Shown here in pieces: positions 51,645 through 61,111 of a stretch of 64,000 nucleotides of DNA. Where the stretch lies: positions 310,001 through 374,000 of the forward strand of contig DYYG01000035.1 of NCBI GenBank assembly GCA_020741775.1. Direction: 5' to 3'. Origin of the DNA: Methylorubrum populi. GTDB lineage: Bacteria; Pseudomonadota; Alphaproteobacteria; Rhizobiales; Beijerinckiaceae. How positions within the stretch are numbered: the first letter of the stretch is position 1; each line of letters opens with the position of its first letter. The position numbers and the translations under genes are program-made. Under the pieces are notes generated by a model. That model had not been told where the DNA came from. It saw only the letters and a list, made by a program, of their open reading frames with translations, and ran no database searches.

Positions 51645-51988
51645 AAACCTTTGGCGGGCGTGGCCCGCTGCGCGTGCCGAGGGATAAGATCGTCCACTAC
51701 CTCTTGAACGCGGATCACCCGAAGGGTGGACCGAAGGCGCGCTTCTTTCTGAGCTTCGGATTCGATCCGGCCATGCCCGGCGTCATGGCTGGCGCCTTGA
51801 TCGAGCATTTCAACCAGAATCCGGGAGTTCTGCTGCCTGAAACACCGACCGCAGGCGAGCGCATGGTTGTCGAAGGTCCGCTGAACTCGCCCGATAGCCG
51901 CCATCCGCATGTCCGCAGCATCTGGCAACGGGATGAAGACCCGATGGCATGGCGGCTCATCACAGCGGTGCCGCTCGTCAAGCGCTGA
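51641..51988 (+). CDS. DUF6883-like protein
   Basis: VPRDKIVHYLLNADHPKGGPKARFFLSFGFDPAMPGVMAGALIEHF...HPHVRSIWQRDEDPMAWRLITAVP; TTG start overlaps upstream TGA. Confidence 0.7.
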   Translation: MKTFGGRGPLRVPRDKIVHYLLNADHPKGGPKARFFLSFGFDPAMPGVMAGALIEHFNQNPGVLLPETPTAGERMVVEGPLNSPDSRHPHVRSIWQRDEDPMAWRLITAVPLVKR

Positions 51989-52044
51989 AGCCAGAGCGAT
52001 CGGGTTGTGCGGATATCTGGGTTGCTTACACGCCGGAGGCCGCG

Positions 52045-52851
52045 TCAAACGCCGGCCGCCTCCAGAAATCCCTCGACCATGCCGCGATAGCCGGCGCCGA
52101 ACAGGCGCAGATGCACCAGCGCCGGCCACAGGACGTAGATCGGGCGGCGCTCCGCCACGCCGGGCTCGGGCGGCCCGTAGGCCTCGCGGAAGGCCGGGCC
52201 GGGCCGGCCGAACAGGCCGAGCATCGCCAGATCGACCTCGGCATGGCCGTGATAGCAGGCCGGGTCGATCAGCCCCGCGACGCGGTCGCCGGCGACGAGC
52301 ACGTTGCCGCCCCAGAGATCGCCGTGAAGCAGGGAGGGCCGGGGTCGCCGCGGCAGGCGGTTCGGCAGATCGGCCGCGAGCCGCTCGATCCGCCGGACCA
52401 GAGCGGTGGGGAGATGGCCGGCATGGCAGAGCAGGCGCCGTTCGGCCCAGAAGGCCGGCCAGTCGTCGCTCCAGCCATTCTCGATGGCGACGGGACCGAA
52501 AGCGTAATTCTCCTGCCAGCCGTAGCGCTCGCCGGTCGCCGCGTGCAGCCGCGCCACCACTCGGCCGAGATCGGCCTGCGCACCGGAGCCGCCGCCCGCA
52601 TCGGGCAGTCGTTCGAGGACGAGCACCGTCCCATCGGCCGCGAGGACAGCGGGAGCCGGAACACCCGCCGCGACGAGGGCCGCCAGCATCCGCGCTTCGG
52701 CTTCGGGAGCAGGCCCGGTCTTCGCCACCGCCTCGCGCCCATCCTGCAGCCGCAGCCCGACACAGTGAGACAGGTCCCCGCCCGCCATCGGCCGGGCTTC
52801 GGCGAGAGCGCCGCCGAGCAGGGCCGCCGCGTGCCGGGCGAGGTCGCTCAC
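52045..52851 (-). CDS. fructosamine kinase family protein
   Basis: LLHGDLWGGNVLVAGDRVAGLIDPACYHGHAEVDLAMLGLFG; GTG start overlaps the phosphatase stop. Confidence 0.9.
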   Translation of the reverse strand: MSDLARHAAALLGGALAEARPMAGGDLSHCVGLRLQDGREAVAKTGPAPEAEARMLAALVAAGVPAPAVLAADGTVLVLERLPDAGGGSGAQADLGRVVARLHAATGERYGWQENYAFGPVAIENGWSDDWPAFWAERRLLCHAGHLPTALVRRIERLAADLPNRLPRRPRPSLLHGDLWGGNVLVAGDRVAGLIDPACYHGHAEVDLAMLGLFGRPGPAFREAYGPPEPGVAERRPIYVLWPALVHLRLFGAGYRGMVEGFLEAAGV

Positions 52852-53315
52852 CCCGCGATCCGGCGGGCGAGCGCCCGGGCGCCCGCCGTCACGTCGGCCC
52901 AGGTCTCGGCGAAACCCTCCTCCGCCCCGTAATAGGGATCGGCGACGGGTTCGCCCTTGCGGCCGGGCACATGGTCGAGGAGCAGGCTCAGTTCGGCCCG
53001 CGATCCGGCCGGGCACAGGGCCCTGAGCTTGGCGAGGTTGGCGTGATCCAGGGCGATCACATGGTCGAAGCGGCTGAAATCGGCCGGCGTCACCTGCCGG
53101 CCGCGATAGCCGGAAATGTCGATCCCGTTCGCGCGCGCCACCGCGATCGCCCGCGGGTCCGGCGGCTCGCCCGCATGCCAGTCGCTGGTGCCGGCGGAAT
53201 CGACGGTCGCTGCGAGGCCGATCCGCGCCGCCTCCAGCCGGAAGGCCGCCTCCGCGAGGGGCGAACGGCAGATGTTGCCCAGGCAGACGAACAGGATGGC
53301 GGAACGCTCCGTCAC
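52848..53315 (-). CDS. low-molecular-weight protein tyrosine phosphatase
   Basis: ILFVCLGNICRSPLAEAAF P-loop and DPYYGAEEGFAETWADV. Confidence 0.95.
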   Translation of the reverse strand: MTERSAILFVCLGNICRSPLAEAAFRLEAARIGLAATVDSAGTSDWHAGEPPDPRAIAVARANGIDISGYRGRQVTPADFSRFDHVIALDHANLAKLRALCPAGSRAELSLLLDHVPGRKGEPVADPYYGAEEGFAETWADVTAGARALARRIAG

Positions 53316-53324
53316 CGGAAGTCC

Positions 53325-53522
53325 TCAGGCCGCCGTCAAGGCAGCAAGGTCGGTACCGCTCGCCAAGTGTTCGGTCGCATCCAGAATCTCGAGGGCAACG
53401 ATCCGGCCCTCGGCATCGAAATCGAGGACGATTCCCGGCCGTACCTCCTCGCTTTCGACGATCGGCGTCTCGGTGAACCGGACATAGAGTGCGTCGGTCT
53501 CAGCATCGTAGCGACTCTTCAC
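53325..53522 (-). CDS. DUF2283-like protein
   Basis: MKSRYDAETDALYVRFTETPIVESEEVRPGIVLDFDAEGRIVALEILDAT; GTG start coupled to upstream TGA. Confidence 0.85.
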   Translation of the reverse strand: MKSRYDAETDALYVRFTETPIVESEEVRPGIVLDFDAEGRIVALEILDATEHLASGTDLAALTAA

Positions 53523-53764
53523 GCTTTCCTCCTGCCACGGTCGAGGAACATCGTGACGACACGGGCACCATCTGGCCGCGGAACGTATACCACACGCAGC
53601 ACACGCCCGTCGCGCTCGGGCACGGCCCGGAAGGCCCGCATCCGGTCCGGATGCACCGGATCCGGCTCACGACTGTCGGGCGCCGCGAGGATGCGCTCGA
53701 CCCATCCGCGGGCAACGCCTCGCTCGACGAGCGTATCGAGGGCGTGGGGCCCGTAGACGATATT
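53519..53764 (-). pseudogene. DUF4258-like ORF without a canonical start codon
   Basis: Reverse-strand frame NIVYGPHALDTLVERGVARGWVERILAAPDSREPDPVHPDRMRAFRAVPERDGRVLRVVYVPRPDGARVVTMFLDRGRRKA*; only non-ATG/GTG/TTG codons between the M24 TAG (53795-53797) and the conserved N-terminus. Confidence 0.6.
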
Positions 53765-53794
53765 CGCGGCGGGTCGTCCTGAGACAGCAAACCG

Positions 53795-55642
53795 CTATCC
53801 AGCACCGAGCGGCCGCGTCGCCGCCTCCAGCCATTCCCGCACCGGCGCGTCGAGATCGGGCGACAGGGCCTCCCGCACGCGCGCATGGTAGGCGTCGAGC
53901 CAGGCCGCATCCGCTTCACCGAGCAGCACCGGGTCGATCAGGCGCCGGTCGATGGGCGCCAGCGTCAGCGTCTCGAAGCCGAGCATCGCCCGCTCAGCCC
54001 CCGGAATCACCCGCTCTTCGACGAGGATCAGGTTCTCGATGCGGATGCCGTAGGCGCCCGCCCGGTAATAGCCCGGCTCGTTCGAGAGGATCATGCCGGG
54101 CTTGAGCGCCACCGTGCCGGTCTTGGCGATGCGCTGCGGTCCCTCGTGGACGGAGAGGAAGGCGCCGACGCCATGGCCGGTGCCGTGGTCGTAATCGAGC
54201 CCCGCCTGCCACAGGCTCGCCCGGGCGAAGGCATCGATCTGCGCGCCCGTGGTCCCCTGCGGGAAGACCGCGCGGGCGATGGCGATGTGCCCCTTCAGCA
54301 CGCGGGTGAAGCGGTCGCGCATCTCGTCGTTCGGGAGGCCGATGGCGACGGTGCGGGTGATGTCGGTGGTGCCGTCGGCATATTGCGCACCCGAATCGAT
54401 CAGGAACAGCTCGCCCTGTCGCGCGGTCCGGTCCGTGGACCGGGTGACGCGGTAATGGACGATGGCGCCGTTCGGCCCCGAGCCCGAGATGGTCGGGAAG
54501 GAGACGTCCCGCAGCAGGCCGCCCTCCTTGCGGAAATCCTCCAATGACTCGACGGCCCGGATTTCGCTCACGCCCTCGGACGCCGCCCGGTCGAGCCAGG
54601 CGAGGAAGCGGGTCACGGCGAGCCCGTCGCGGCGATGGGCGGCGCGGGTGCCGGCCGTCTCGGCCGCGTTCTTGACCGCCTTCATGGCGGTGATGGGGTC
54701 GGCTCCCGGCTCGGCGATGCCGCCGGCCGCCTCGACGAGATCCTTGAGGGCCGCCGCGCCCGTGGCCGTATCGAGGCGCACCCGCGCCGCGCCGGCGCAG
54801 AGGCGGGCGAGATCCTCGGCGAAGGCAGCGCGCGGCCGGCAATCGGCCAGGGGTTCGAGGGCGGCCCGCAGATCTGCGTCGATGTCCGGTGAGGTCAGGT
54901 AAAGGGTGGCCCGGCCCTCGCGGGGCAGGAGCGCGTAGCCGAGGGCGAGCGGCGTATGCGCGACATCGGCTCCGCGCAGGTTGAAGGCCCAGGCCAGGTT
55001 GTGGGGATCGGAGATCACCAGCGCATCGAGGCCGCCCTCGGCCAAAGCTGCGCGGATGCGGTCACGCTTCTCCTCGCGGGTTTCGCCGGCAAGAGCGTCG
55101 GGATGGAGGGAGACCCGGCCGGCCGGCGGACGCGGGCGCCCGGCCCAGACCGCATCCACGAGGTTGTCCTGGACCGGGCGGAGCGTGGCGCCGGCCTTGG
55201 CGGCGGCACGCTCCAGGCGGGCCACGCCGTCGGGTGTGTGGAGCCAGGGATCGTAGGCGAGGGTCTGGCCCGGCTTTAGATGGGTGGTGAGCCAAGCCTC
55301 CGGCGTCGTCTCGGCGAGCGGCACCACGGTGATCGTGCCGGGCTCGACCTGCTCCGGCGCCTGGAGCGTGTAGCGGCCATCGACGAACAGGGCGGCCGCG
55401 TCGGCGAGCACGATCGCCGTGCCGGCGGAGCCGGTGAAGCCGGTGAGCCAGGCGAGGCGCTCCGCATCGGCCGGGACATATTCGGATTGATGCTCGTCGG
55501 CCCGCGGCACCACGAAGCCGTCGGCCCGGATCTCGCGCAGGGCGGCGCGCAGAGCCTCGATCCGCTCGGGCCCCTTGGCATGGCCCGGCTCGTCGAAGGT
55601 CTGGAAGCGGGGGCGGGAAGAAGGCGCGGCCGGGTTCGTCAT
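53795..55642 (-). CDS. aminopeptidase P family (M24) Xaa-Pro peptidase
   Basis: LIDSGAQYADGTTDITRTVAIG, DYDHGTGHGVGAFLSVHEGPQRI, LSNEPGYYRAGAYGIRIENL. Confidence 0.95.
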   Translation of the reverse strand: MTNPAAPSSRPRFQTFDEPGHAKGPERIEALRAALREIRADGFVVPRADEHQSEYVPADAERLAWLTGFTGSAGTAIVLADAAALFVDGRYTLQAPEQVEPGTITVVPLAETTPEAWLTTHLKPGQTLAYDPWLHTPDGVARLERAAAKAGATLRPVQDNLVDAVWAGRPRPPAGRVSLHPDALAGETREEKRDRIRAALAEGGLDALVISDPHNLAWAFNLRGADVAHTPLALGYALLPREGRATLYLTSPDIDADLRAALEPLADCRPRAAFAEDLARLCAGAARVRLDTATGAAALKDLVEAAGGIAEPGADPITAMKAVKNAAETAGTRAAHRRDGLAVTRFLAWLDRAASEGVSEIRAVESLEDFRKEGGLLRDVSFPTISGSGPNGAIVHYRVTRSTDRTARQGELFLIDSGAQYADGTTDITRTVAIGLPNDEMRDRFTRVLKGHIAIARAVFPQGTTGAQIDAFARASLWQAGLDYDHGTGHGVGAFLSVHEGPQRIAKTGTVALKPGMILSNEPGYYRAGAYGIRIENLILVEERVIPGAERAMLGFETLTLAPIDRRLIDPVLLGEADAAWLDAYHARVREALSPDLDAPVREWLEAATRPLGAG

Positions 55643-55723
55643 GAGGCGAACCGTATCGCGTCGCGCCGGCCGGCAACACCCGTCTCGGGGCGGATCTCGG
55701 GGAGCCGCGCCGTCCGGTCGGTC

Positions 55724-56641
55724 TCAGCGCGGCCGCGGCGCCGCCCCGCCCCGGCGCAGCACCAGCGTCGCCCAGCCCTCGATCACGCCGGAGCGGGCGA
55801 GGTGGAAGCCGCGATGACGGTAGGTCGAAAGCACGCCCGGCACGTCGCGCTCGATCAGGCCGGACAGGATCAGCACGCCGTCATCCGCCACCACGGAGGT
55901 CAGCGACGGAGCGAGGCGCTTGAGCGGGCGGGCCAGGATGTTGGCGAACACCACGTCGAAACCGCGCGGGCGGTTCGCCAGCGCGTGGCGCACGCCCGGC
56001 CCCTGATAGAGCCGCATCAGCGGCCCGAGCCCGTTGAGGCGGGCATTGCCGCGGGCGGTCGTCACCGCCTCCGGGTCGAGGTCGCCGGCCACGACGGGGA
56101 TATGGAGTGCCCGGGCGGCGGCAAAGCCGAGAATGCCGGTGCCGGTGCCGACATCGAGGATGCGGGCGGGGCGGCGCTGCTTCAGCTCGGCCACGAGTGC
56201 CCGCAGGCAGCCCAGGGTGGTGCCGTGATGCCCGGTGCCGAAGGCGAGCGCCGCCTCGATCTCGATGGCGAGATCGTTCGGCCGCACCTGATCCCGGTCG
56301 TGGCCGCCATGGACGAGGAAGCGGCCGGCCCGCACCGGCTTCAGCCCCTCCAGCGAGGCCCGGACCCAATCCTGCTGGTCGATCGTCTCGAACACGGCCT
56401 CATCGGCCTGCGTTCCGAGGACCGGGCGGATCAGGCCGCGGATCATCTCCGCGTCAGGCTCCTCCGAGAAATAGGCTTCCAGCCGCCATGCCCCGGTCTC
56501 CTCCACCTCGAAGGCGGCCACCGCCGTCTCCATGGGATCGAACATCTCGCCCAGGAGTTCGGTCATGGCGCGAGCGGAGGGCTCGTCCGTGATCAGGCGC
56601 AGGACGTGCGTGGGTCGGTGCGGCGGCAGGCCTTCGAGCAT
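55724..56641 (-). CDS. prmA: 50S ribosomal protein L11 methyltransferase
   Basis: LAFGTGHHGTTLGCLRAL, ARILDVGTGTGILGFAAARAL, FDVVFANILARPLKRLAPSL. Confidence 0.92.
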   Translation of the reverse strand: MLEGLPPHRPTHVLRLITDEPSARAMTELLGEMFDPMETAVAAFEVEETGAWRLEAYFSEEPDAEMIRGLIRPVLGTQADEAVFETIDQQDWVRASLEGLKPVRAGRFLVHGGHDRDQVRPNDLAIEIEAALAFGTGHHGTTLGCLRALVAELKQRRPARILDVGTGTGILGFAAARALHIPVVAGDLDPEAVTTARGNARLNGLGPLMRLYQGPGVRHALANRPRGFDVVFANILARPLKRLAPSLTSVVADDGVLILSGLIERDVPGVLSTYRHRGFHLARSGVIEGWATLVLRRGGAAPRPR

Positions 56642-57265
56642 GTCCGCCCTCTACCACCGGCGCGCGCCGAGGGCCACGGGCATCGTGACCATGGGAGTCA
56701 TGACCGGAGGCGCTCCATTCCCGGCATCGCGAGCCACAAATGTTGCCCTAAAGTCATAGGCAAGTACAAAGATGCATAATCCGCAAGCATAATGTTTAAT
56801 TTTTAGACGAAACCTGCGGAACCGGGACGGAGAGACCGCGTTCTCACCGGCCAAAGCACCTCCCGTGCGACGCCGTCCGCCCTGTCCGGGGCTGGACGGA
56901 TGGGCCCTGGACAGGGCCGTGCGGGAGGCAATGCCGACTCCGTTCATCAGGCGCTGTTGAGTCTCCGTCGCGTCATGACATCCAGATCCGCCCGCCGCAG
57001 GCCCCCCATCGTCGTCCCGCGTGAGCCCCGGCCCGACCGGCGCCGCGCGACGCATTCGGACATCCTCGATCCGGGCGCTCTCGAAGCGCCGCTGCCCGGT
57101 GCTCTGCTGGTGCTGCTGAGCCGTCTGCATCGCGCCGAGTCGAAGCCCATTCAGGACAACGACCCCGCGTCCTGACCGCGACGGGAACCGCAGCGGTCAC
57201 ATTCGGCTTGGTTCGGCGATCGACGGCCCGCGATCACCGGGACCGTCTCAGCAAAGGATCGATCG

Positions 57266-57436
57266 ATGGCGGTGGTGTCGAGCAGCATCTTCGAAGAGGG
57301 CAAGTCCGCGAAGGCGATGGGCAAACCCGATTCCGCCAACCCTTACGAGGCCGGGTCGCAGGAGAGCCTGGACTGGCTCGAAGGTTACACCGCGGGTGAG
57401 CCCGAGCCCTCCGCAGCGGGCCCTTCCGACGACTGA
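57266..57436 (+). CDS. small RMF/CrpP-like protein, 56 aa
   Basis: MAVVSSSIFEEGKSAKAMGKPDSANPYEAGSQESLDWLEGYTAGEPEPSAAGPSDD; G..A...G....NPY...S...W..GY pattern. Confidence 0.65.
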   Translation: MAVVSSSIFEEGKSAKAMGKPDSANPYEAGSQESLDWLEGYTAGEPEPSAAGPSDD

Positions 57437-57581
57437 CCGGCCCATCCGGGCCTCTTTCGAGGCTCTCGGCGATGCTCACAGCCTGTCCGCCCACAGCGGC
57501 GGAGACGGTTTAGCGCCGAGAGGGCCGCGCGAAGGGAGGGAAGGCAAGCTTGCTCTCCCTCCCGCTTCGTTTCGACGGCGA

Positions 57582-58121
57582 TCAGGAGGCGAGGGCATGC
57601 TCCAGCTCGCCCTTCGTCATCTTCGAACGGCCGGGGATGTCCTGCTTGCGGGCCCGCTCCATCAGCTCGGCCTTGGTCGCACCACCCCTGCCGCCCTTCG
57701 ACGCCGTCTGGCCACTCCTGCCCCCGGTCTTGCGGGCAGAGGCGGTTTTCTTGGCGATGTCGGCCGGCTGATTCGAGTGCTGCTTGCCCTTGGCCGAGTC
57801 GGCCCTCTTCTTGGCGGTCGAGCGGTTGTATTCCGAGTCGGACAGCTTTTCGCGGGCCTTCTTGGGCAGGTAGCGTTCACCGCTCTTGCCGCTCTCCTTG
57901 CCCGATTTCGTGCCCCACTCTTCGTCGGTCCATTGCTTGAGGTGGTTGTCGCCGGATTTCTTGCCGGCATAGCCTCCGCCCTCTTTCTTGTATTCACTGG
58001 TCGCCATCTGCGCCTTGCGGGCGGACCATTGTCCGGGCTTGCCGCCCTTGGAGGATTGCGTGACCTCCTTCTTCACCTTGTCCCAGAGCTTCGGATCGGT
58101 CTTCTTCGCCGTGCCTGCCAT
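57582..58121 (-). CDS. Lys/Gly/Ser-rich protein (DUF5872-like) with C-terminal SAP/Rho-N-like motif
   Basis: QWTDEEWGTKSGKESGKSGERYLPKKAREKLSDSEY...; KAELMERARKQDIPGRSKMTKGELEHAL. Confidence 0.7.
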   Translation of the reverse strand: MAGTAKKTDPKLWDKVKKEVTQSSKGGKPGQWSARKAQMATSEYKKEGGGYAGKKSGDNHLKQWTDEEWGTKSGKESGKSGERYLPKKAREKLSDSEYNRSTAKKRADSAKGKQHSNQPADIAKKTASARKTGGRSGQTASKGGRGGATKAELMERARKQDIPGRSKMTKGELEHALAS

Positions 58122-58349
58122 CGGTTGCGCCTCATCATCGACATTCAGCTGTCAACAGAAGGCCTCATCCTGAGTTCCGGTCGGTCCGCGACCGCTCACA
58201 GCGATCATGGCCCTTCCGTAATCTCATCCGGGCGTTGACAGGGAAGAACGAAGCTTCCACCTGCGGCCCACCAACCGAGTGCCCTCCCGCCATCACCGCC
58301 GCGCCGCTCCGGCCCACGGTCCTGTCGAGAGGCAAGCTGAGGATCCGCG

Positions 58350-59300
58350 ATGTCTGACGGCGTCACCGCCACCGCTCCGAAGGTGTTCATCGATGGCGAG
58401 GCCGGCACCACCGGCCTCGGCATCCGCGAGCGCCTCGAACGCGAAGGGAAAGTGCGCCTCGTCAGCATCCCGCACGAGAGCCGCAAGGATGCGGCCGTGA
58501 AGCGGGCGATCCTCGAAGAGGTCGATCTCGTGGTGCTCTGCCTGCCCGACGAGGCCTCCCGCGAGACCGCAGCTCTGGCCGATAGCTTGCCCGGCGGCGG
58601 CCCGAAGCTCCTCGATGCCAGCACCGCCCACCGCATCGCGCCGGGCTGGGTCTACGGCTTCGCCGAGATGGCGCCGGAACAGGCCGAGGCGATCCGGACC
58701 GCGCAGCGGGTCGCCAATCCCGGCTGCTACCCGACCGGGGCGATCGCGCTGCTTCGGCCGCTGGTCGAGCGCGGCCTGATCCCGTCGGACCACCCCGTCA
58801 GCATCAACGCGGTGAGCGGCTATAGCGGCGGCGGCCGCAGTATGATCGAGAGCTACGAGCGGGGAGAGGGCGCGCCCTTCCTGCTCTACGGCCTCGGCTT
58901 CGGCCATAAACACCTGCCGGAAATCGAGGCCTATAGCCGCCTGACCCGCCGGCCGATCTTCATTCCCTCGGTGGGCAATTTCCGTCAGGGCATGCTGGTC
59001 TCCATCCCGCTCCATCTCGGGGCGCTGCCAGGCGCGCCGAAGCCGGGCGATCTCGAGGAGGTCCTGGCCGAGTGGTATGCGGGCTGCCCGTTGGTCAAGG
59101 TGGTGCGGGGCGCGGACGAGGGTGCCCATCGCGAGCGCCTCGAACCGGAAGCCCTCAACGACACCGATCGCCTCGAGCTGCGGGTGTTCGGTTCCGACAC
59201 CCACGGCCAGGCGGTGCTGGTCGGCCGCCTCGACAATCTCGGCAAGGGTGCCTCGGGGGCTGCGGTGCAGAATCTCGGCCTGATGCTCGGGCTCGACTGA
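58350..59300 (+). CDS. argC: N-acetyl-gamma-glutamyl-phosphate reductase
   Basis: [51 protein letters not shown]. Confidence 0.93.
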   Translation: MSDGVTATAPKVFIDGEAGTTGLGIRERLEREGKVRLVSIPHESRKDAAVKRAILEEVDLVVLCLPDEASRETAALADSLPGGGPKLLDASTAHRIAPGWVYGFAEMAPEQAEAIRTAQRVANPGCYPTGAIALLRPLVERGLIPSDHPVSINAVSGYSGGGRSMIESYERGEGAPFLLYGLGFGHKHLPEIEAYSRLTRRPIFIPSVGNFRQGMLVSIPLHLGALPGAPKPGDLEEVLAEWYAGCPLVKVVRGADEGAHRERLEPEALNDTDRLELRVFGSDTHGQAVLVGRLDNLGKGASGAAVQNLGLMLGLD

Positions 59301-59388
59301 GCCGTCCCAGACTGAAACATTCCAATCGTCACGGCCGAGCGAGAGCAGACCGTGACCGAACTTTGGAAGTACGCCGAAAGTCTGTCAC

Positions 59389-59416
59389 GGGCCGCCCGCC
59401 GCAAGTCGGGCGGCCC
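59389..59416 (+). terminator. terminator-like hairpin downstream of argC, weak or absent U-tract
   Basis: GGGCCGCCCG / CGGGCGGCCC, 10-bp perfect stem. Confidence 0.4.
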
Positions 59417-60012
59417 ATGACTGTTCTCTCGCGCCAGATCGAGCGTTTTGCTCTCGGGCCCTTCCGACGGTGGAGCCAAGGCTTGCCGGCATAGCGGCGA
59501 AGACGGCTCAAGCACAGGCGGGATTGCACAAGCTTTTGCTTGCAGAAGCGACCGCAGGTGGTTCCGCCTCATCGTGAAATTTTCCGTCTCCCGGCATTCT
59601 ACGAGCCGAAATCCACAGAAAATACTCAGCCCTGCGGCAGGAGGCCGCATTCGGTTGCGACCGCATCGGCGTCGGGGCGTCGTTCGCGGCCTTTCGTGAT
59701 GGCTGGATTTTGAGAGAAGCAATCGGCACCCTGCTCAACATATTGAGAACGATGGGCTTTTATAAATACCTTCAGTTCCGAACTATCATTTGCAATATTT
59801 TCAGCCAACTGAGCGCATAGGCGAAATGTGAACGGGACCAATTATCGGCGCAGCTTGTGATCGGCACTTTTGGCGAGCCGGATCGCAGAAATAACGGCAT
59901 CACTTCATTTTGTTGGCTGTGCTCATAGCCATTTTCGATGCAGATGACTTGCTCCTAAGCGGTACTGAGCTTACCGTTATGGAACTTATCCCTCCCCATA
60001 GAAGATCGCGCC

Positions 60013-60537
60013 ATGGACACCAGCGAACAGGACGCGGAAACCGCCCGCCTCGTTACCCTGACGGCAGATGTCGTATCTGCCTATGTCAGCAACAATCATG
60101 TCCAGAGCGCCGAATTGCCGAAGCTCCTCGGGGAGGTGCATGAGGCGATCCGCTCGGTCAGCACGAGCGGCCGCGCTACGGTCGAGACCGGGCCGCCGAA
60201 GGCGACGCCGCAGGAGATCCGCAAGTCGATCAACCACGACTTCCTGATCAGCTTCGAGGATGGGAAGCCCTACAAGACGCTGCGCCGGCATCTCACCTTG
60301 CGCGGCCTCTCCCCGGAACAGTACCGGGCGAAATGGGGCCTGCCGAACGACTATCCGATGACGTCGGCGAGCTATTCCGAGCAGCGTTCGGAACTGGCCC
60401 GGGCGCTTGGCCTCGGCCAGCAGCGCCGCCGGGTCGCGGAGCCGGAGCCCGAGCTGGTGCCGGAGCCGGTCGCCGCCGAGCCGGAGCCCGCGCCGGAGAA
60501 GAAGCGCCGCGCCCCGCGCCGCAAGAAGGAAGACTAG
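60013..60537 (+). CDS. MucR/Ros family transcriptional regulator with degenerate zinc ligands
   Basis: LTADVVSAYVSNNHV, IRKSINHDFLISFEDGKPYKTLRRHLTLRGLSPEQYRAKWGLPNDYPMTSASYSEQRSELARALGLGQ. Confidence 0.92.
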   Translation: MDTSEQDAETARLVTLTADVVSAYVSNNHVQSAELPKLLGEVHEAIRSVSTSGRATVETGPPKATPQEIRKSINHDFLISFEDGKPYKTLRRHLTLRGLSPEQYRAKWGLPNDYPMTSASYSEQRSELARALGLGQQRRRVAEPEPELVPEPVAAEPEPAPEKKRRAPRRKKED

Positions 60538-60777
60538 GCCGCTTCCCACCCTCAAGCGGCCCGGCCGAAATCTGTTTCGGCGAACCCGCCACCGTTTCAA
60601 GCTTCGCCCCGGCCGCGTACCGGGGCGAAGCCATGTTCGGCGGTCGCCGTCGTCTTCCGAGGCAGACGTTTCACGCACCAGCCTCATCCATGGGCAATCT
60701 GCCCATCTGCAATGCAGCGGGCTCGGTTGAACCGGCCCTATCGAGCCGGCAAACGCATCTTCGGAGGGCGTTTGCCG

Positions 60778-61056
60778 ATGATCTGGCTGCACAAGCGCGT
60801 GCCGATGGACGAGGTCCGTTCGATCACGCTGCTGTTTCGCGATCAGGCCGCCTCCTTCGATCCGGAGGGCCGCATGCTGCTCGTCAGCGTCGCCGGAGCG
60901 GAGCCGGAGATCGGCCTCTGGCTCTGCCTGCCGGAGCTCGATCTGCTGCCGCCCTATTACGGCTTCAGCCTGTGCAGCCGCGCCGATCTTCCCCGCGCGC
61001 CCGCCCTCGTCGCCGGCTGCCCCGAGCATTTCGCCCGGCTGTTTCAGGATCGCTGA
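60778..61056 (+). CDS. hypothetical protein
   Basis: MIWLHKRVPMDEVRSITLLFRDQAASFDPEGRMLLVSVAGAEPEIGLWLCLPELDLLPPYYGF; start uncertain (ORF opens at 60712). Confidence 0.5.
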   Translation: MIWLHKRVPMDEVRSITLLFRDQAASFDPEGRMLLVSVAGAEPEIGLWLCLPELDLLPPYYGFSLCSRADLPRAPALVAGCPEHFARLFQDR

Positions 61057-61111
61057 TCCTCGGGGCCTCGTTTCCGAAAAGGGCCCGGCTTTGGCGCGCC
61101 CCTGGTCGAAA

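Noticed and set aside
57490-59510. Apparent similarity between 57480-57520 and 59475-59510 (AGCGGCGgAGACGG / AGCGGCGAAGACGG)
   Set aside because: Match is too short to support a repeat family without a genome-wide search.
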